Virus record (IMG/VR): IMGVR_UViG_3300030098_002912 | Location: 1-22,970 of that record | Length of the DNA: 22,970 bases | Reading direction: 5' to 3' (one strand) | Source: a virus | The notes under the pieces: model-generated | What the model saw: only the letters and a program-made list of their open reading frames with translations | Databases searched by the model: none | Told to the model about the DNA's origin: nothing | Translations under genes and position numbers: made by a program | In this document: one piece after another, positions 20,801 through 22,970 of the stretch | How the letters are laid out: each line of letters begins with the position of its first letter | Numbering within the stretch: the first letter of the stretch is position 1

Positions 20801-21030
20801 ATGCTAAGGCATTGAATGCCTTTGCTAGATTTGCAAGAACTCACATGCCTTATCAGAACTTATTCTATACAAAAATGGCACTAGACTATATGATATTCAA
20901 TAGTTTATCAGAACTGGGCAATCCAGGGTATCTTAATAGACTAGAAAGACGTATAATGAGGGAGAATGATCAAGAATTTAGAAGTATTTTTGGGGTTACT
21001 CCTGGAAGAGATAAGTTACTTGGAGACTAA
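17890..21030 (+). CDS. Large internal virion protein, C-terminal part, gp16-like (1046 aa)
   Basis: The largest gene here. Residues 1-470 are charged and helical. About 475-525 (RIGEAVRSLGMSWVSAWSDL followed by SYQTAALGNVF) and the C-terminal part (FTTASDAIMLPGAYERSLSK, GEFNRLLMQFKTFPITVLRR) are patterns found at the C-terminal end of podovirus internal ejection proteins. Hydrophobic stretches at about 877-903 and 915-960 may insert in the inner membrane. It is expected to leave the head with the DNA and help form the channel across the cell envelope. It has a good RBS and TAATG coupling to the 695-aa protein; the fibre gene follows directly after its stop. Confidence 0.75.
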   Translation: MSKYDSCSKEIKSIIIQGINESIKSLKAAQKNIAKTPESKELLGTIPHDITSAEKLALADEIERQIANKLFHRRDRVKLDEVDDAELIDEILKEIEQAELLAKTNAIQDTQKIAEDMTQLENSTNYSNYIIGKIIGTYGKGKNKYGSKLAVDKMQEEEAGKRSNRLIERLKHDGVLDFANQVKNNKFVSQAGFSYLKDRNYKPGIAANEAAGFKTAKIYIEHWEANQAMAVKYGAAPKRAEDNFAEIFGYNRPDQSTILREDDFDTFYNNVSELFDFENERLVTSDGKIVSGDEPDLKMQYIREVHQTIKEGKNIIYNGQSVGFGDAGNTGFVTKLANVMAKAFRGKNNPAAKLSMPSQFKFKNFEAAETFRELYIKRDINQAILDGNKYSAHNTILLRELGTNPMNHMQQLVKYGRKLIHKELDNKGISKKRKEDLEGQLDELATTGNETLPSALNRYMSEIDNTANRVRGSGTVAQIGRGIRIGEAVRSLGMSWVSAWSDLSYQTAALGNVFENMPLGERFFRTLGNWFPKQKNREFMRAYGLGAIATNGAYFEKAGGAAGDIPGFMTQLQNTFFKFNMQNWHNDVSQIGTGATLIGKMATWKKSSFKDLDPSIKQWLRDYNIDEGGWELLRTFGLNKIEDVDVIDSFKLDPKDPEQIALVKKIMAETDDQINDFNYSELASDINNRRSEIREKMDTIESEWWGQSRLVENPKTGRLENRSSKEYDLAHKRIEGLKKLLDRQVSEQDLVTLENAKPKTYSEMRKLPLEAGEDIIQLIKIVKQTKDRAVRDEAFAFKDILTPERYIERVQQNYSTAIFTTASDAIMLPGAYERSLSKIAGQAGTLPGEFNRLLMQFKTFPITVLRRAGAPTLQRGAKPMIELIFMTTMIGMFSYQAKEYLKGRTALPFDGSLILKGFIQGGAAGLYGDVIMSAGQSKERFLSGLAGPGITSTYELTAAMIELVKEPFTDDAKALNAFARFARTHMPYQNLFYTKMALDYMIFNSLSELGNPGYLNRLERRIMRENDQEFRSIFGVTPGRDKLLGD

Positions 21031-22887
21031 ATGACAGTAGGTGCAGCACTAGCAAGATCGGTAAGTACGGGGAACGGTTCAACGACCGAGTTCCCTTTTA
21101 ATGCTCCTGTCGCTGCAGCGTCGGAGATTAAGGTCTATACTGTCGTTATAGCCACTGGTGTTCAAACATTACAAACACAAGGTGGTGGCGGAACATATGA
21201 TTATTCTGTAGCTATTAACGCTTCGACAAACTATGCTACTATTACGGTAAATAACGCGTTACCTGATACACACAAGATTGTAATCATGCGTAACGTACCA
21301 CTTACTCAGGAAACAGATTATGTAGAGGGTGACGCTTTTGGAGCTGAGACTCATGAAGCAGCTCTCGACAAATTAACAATGATTGCAGCTCAGATATCTG
21401 AGGTCGCAGATCGTTCCATTAAGGTCCAAGAGACCTCTGCTACGTCGAATATTACATGCGCAGAACTCGTAGCAGACAAAGTTTTAAAAGTAAATTCAGA
21501 CGGTGATGGTATTGAAATGGGACCAACAACCGCGAATCTTGATACACTAGCAGGTATTACATCAGACATTACAACTGTCGCTGGAATCTCGTCTAACGTT
21601 ACATCAGTTGCAGGTAATGCAACTAATATTAATGCTGTCGCTGCCGACGCAACGGACATTGGAGCTGTTGCAGGTAAAGCTACAGAGATCGGAAGACTAG
21701 GTACTGCAGACGCAGTTGCCGATCTAGCAATATTAGGAACTACTGATATAGTTTCAGATATGAATACATTAGGAACTTCTGGTAATGTAACTAACATGGA
21801 CACCTTAGCAGGTATTGCATCGAACATCACAACTGTTGCGGGTATATCCAGCAATGTCACAACCGTAGCAGGAATTTCCTCAAACGTGACAACTGTTGCC
21901 GGCGTCGCGTCCAATGTAACGACCGTCGCCGGCGTTTCTTCTAACGTTACTACAGTTGCTGGTATAGCTTCTAATGTAACGACCGTCGCTAATAACGTAT
22001 CAGGTATCAATGATTTTGCAGCGAGGTACAGAGTCGGATCTTCAGATCCTGGTTCTGATAATGATGCTGGTGACTTAAACTTTAACACCTCATCTAATCA
22101 ATTAAAGTATTGGACTGGTAGTGCTTGGGCTGTAGTAGCAAATACAGATACTAACGTAGCAATATCAGCAAACGATACGACACCAGATTTATTACTCAAT
22201 AAACTAACAGCTGGTAGCAATATATCACTAACTGAAACAAACGATGGCGGCGATGAGACTATTACGATTGCAGCGTCAGGTGAAACTAAACCTACGATCA
22301 CTGGTATTAGTCCAACTACAATAACTAATACAGCATCGAATATAGTTATAACAGGAACAAATTACGTAATTACACCTAATGTAGAATTTATTGCTTCAAC
22401 AGGTGTTATTACTCTACCAAATAGTATTGTTAGAGATTCAGCAACACAACTTACAGTTAATGTGACACTACCTACAGATGGTACATATTTTATACGTGTT
22501 GAAAACCCTGATGGTCTTGCTGTTAGATCGGGTTCAGCATTGCTTACAGTATCAGATGCACCTACATGGAGTACAAGTGCTGGAAGTTTAGGAAGTGTAG
22601 CGGCTGGAGCGTCAGTATCTTTTGATGTAGATGCCTCATCAGACTCAACAGTAGCATTTAGTGAGACCACAAGCGTGCTTACAAGTAACTCAAACACACC
22701 AGCAAGTACAATGAATTTAACTTTAAACTCGTCTACAGGAGCTATTACTGGTACGGCTCCAGCGGCAACAGCCGAGACAACATATAACTTTACACTTAGG
22801 GCTACTGATGCTGAATCACAAACTGCGGATCGTGCATTTAGCATTACAGTAACAGTAGGAATTAATAACTCTGGGGGATTTAACTAA
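21031..22887 (+). CDS. Tail fibre: T7 gp17-like anchor, decapeptide repeats, Ig-like domains
   Basis: 618 aa. Residues 1-130 match the T7 gp17 N-terminal tail-attachment domain (STGNGSTTEFPFNAPV, VIMRNVPLTQETDYVEGDAF, ALDKLTMIAAQISEVADRSI). Residues about 171-325 are 10-residue repeats of the form NVTTVAGISS, likely a trimeric shaft. Residues 332-371 (RYRVGSSDPGSDNDAGDLNF to WTGSAWAVVA) look like a small phage fibre head module. Residues 420-507 resemble an IPT/TIG Ig-like fold (PTITGISPTTITNTASNIVI, GTYFIRVENPDG). Residues 509-609 resemble a He_PIG/cadherin-like Ig domain (NSSTGAITGTAP, YNFTLRATDAESQTADR). The Ig-like domains probably contact surface carbohydrate. The gene starts right after the stop of the gp16-like gene, and the next tail gene overlaps its stop by 1 nt. 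Confidence 0.88.
   Translation: MTVGAALARSVSTGNGSTTEFPFNAPVAAASEIKVYTVVIATGVQTLQTQGGGGTYDYSVAINASTNYATITVNNALPDTHKIVIMRNVPLTQETDYVEGDAFGAETHEAALDKLTMIAAQISEVADRSIKVQETSATSNITCAELVADKVLKVNSDGDGIEMGPTTANLDTLAGITSDITTVAGISSNVTSVAGNATNINAVAADATDIGAVAGKATEIGRLGTADAVADLAILGTTDIVSDMNTLGTSGNVTNMDTLAGIASNITTVAGISSNVTTVAGISSNVTTVAGVASNVTTVAGVSSNVTTVAGIASNVTTVANNVSGINDFAARYRVGSSDPGSDNDAGDLNFNTSSNQLKYWTGSAWAVVANTDTNVAISANDTTPDLLLNKLTAGSNISLTETNDGGDETITIAASGETKPTITGISPTTITNTASNIVITGTNYVITPNVEFIASTGVITLPNSIVRDSATQLTVNVTLPTDGTYFIRVENPDGLAVRSGSALLTVSDAPTWSTSAGSLGSVAAGASVSFDVDASSDSTVAFSETTSVLTSNSNTPASTMNLTLNSSTGAITGTAPAATAETTYNFTLRATDAESQTADRAFSITVTVGINNSGGFN
21541..22005 (+). repeat. Decapeptide-coding repeat array in the fibre shaft
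   Basis: About 15 ten-residue units; the last six are nearly identical in protein sequence (NVTTVAG[IV][AS]S). At DNA level the same residues use different synonymous codons in adjacent units (Val: gtt, gta, gtc; Thr: aca, act, acc, acg), so long exact direct repeats are absent. Confidence 0.85.
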
Positions 22888-22970
22888 TGGCTAATTCATA
22901 TTTGACAAGAGCAACATCATCAGCTGGTAATCAAAGAACTTACACAGTATCAGGTTGGTATAGATTTAGT
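22887..22970 (+). CDS. LamG-like tail protein, N-terminal fragment cut by the window end
   Basis: Only 28 codons are in view. The ATG overlaps the fibre stop (TAATG) with GGGGGAT upstream. The fragment MANSYLTRATSSAGNQRTYT, then VSGWYRFS, fits the opening of the concanavalin A/LamG-type phage tail proteins, whose typical start is SYLTRTPSSAGNRKTWT-(x)-SGWVKR. This family is a beta-jellyroll found in fibres or tail-tip proteins and probably binds glycans. The C-terminal extent and the true partner are outside the window. Confidence 0.7.
   Translation, partial: MANSYLTRATSSAGNQRTYTVSGWYRFS

Noticed and set aside
21541-22005. CRISPR or intergenic direct repeat
   Set aside because: Units are 30 bp with no spacers, in-frame and coding, and vary at synonymous positions.
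21390-22088. 232-codon minus-strand ORF
   Set aside because: It is the antisense of the fibre repeats, whose codon pattern avoids stops on the other strand; the product is only a mirrored repeat without RBS.
22362-22844. 160-codon minus-strand ORF
   Set aside because: Antisense of the Ig-like part of the fibre gene, with no RBS and no sensible protein features.
20000-22970. Diversity-generating retroelement, as in BPP-1
   Set aside because: No reverse transcriptase, template repeat or adenine-biased variable repeat is visible in the window.

Overview
The window is a stretch of a tailed-phage (podovirus) genome: one short block of small leftward genes and one long rightward virion-assembly operon. 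It is AT-rich. Ribosome binding sites are strong, genes are packed with TAATG and ATGA junctions, and no host-type gene is present. The combination of a T7-type portal, tail tubes, internal virion proteins and fibre N-terminus with a capsid cassette ordered like Bordetella phage BPP-1 (portal, Bbp19-like, scaffold, capsid, cement-like) suggests a marine-type podovirus. A host such as SAR11, SAR116 or a roseobacter is a guess from protein style and base composition; nothing in the window proves it.

Left block (about 1-3210, minus strand): eleven small genes, four of them shorter than 60 codons and found by hand (3057-3209, 2837-3001, 2662-2778, 1538-1696). All but the zinc-ribbon gene (1985-2197) are of unknown function, and one (1538-1696) has a weak Rho-N/SAP-like look. 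Two have an identical-architecture promoter element (19-mer, 5 nt, TATAAT) upstream, and a degenerate third copy lies in the divergent gap. Several gaps hold strong hairpins, two of them with a G.U wobble that pairs only in the leftward RNA. No polymerase, helicase or lysis gene is visible. These genes look like early or accessory host-interaction genes.

Divergent gap (3210-3381): it holds overlapping leftward and rightward promoter signals, a pure G/C 14-mer in otherwise AT-rich DNA, and an extended -10 promoter placed so that terS could be transcribed without a leader.

Right block (3382-22970, plus strand): TerS, TerL, a GNAT acetyltransferase, a Gly/Pro-rich small protein, portal, Bbp19-like protein, scaffold, major capsid protein with its own promoter and a ~100-nt structured leader, a cement-like protein, a UUCG stem-loop, tail tubes A and B, five internal virion/core proteins (a gp14-like one, then 331, 476, 695 and 1046 aa), a tail fibre with a T7 gp17-like N-terminus, decapeptide repeats and Ig-like domains, and the start of a LamG-like tail protein cut by the window end. 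Terminase packs DNA through the portal into a scaffold-built capsid, the tube proteins close the vertex, the internal proteins are probably ejected on infection, and the fibre proteins bind the host.
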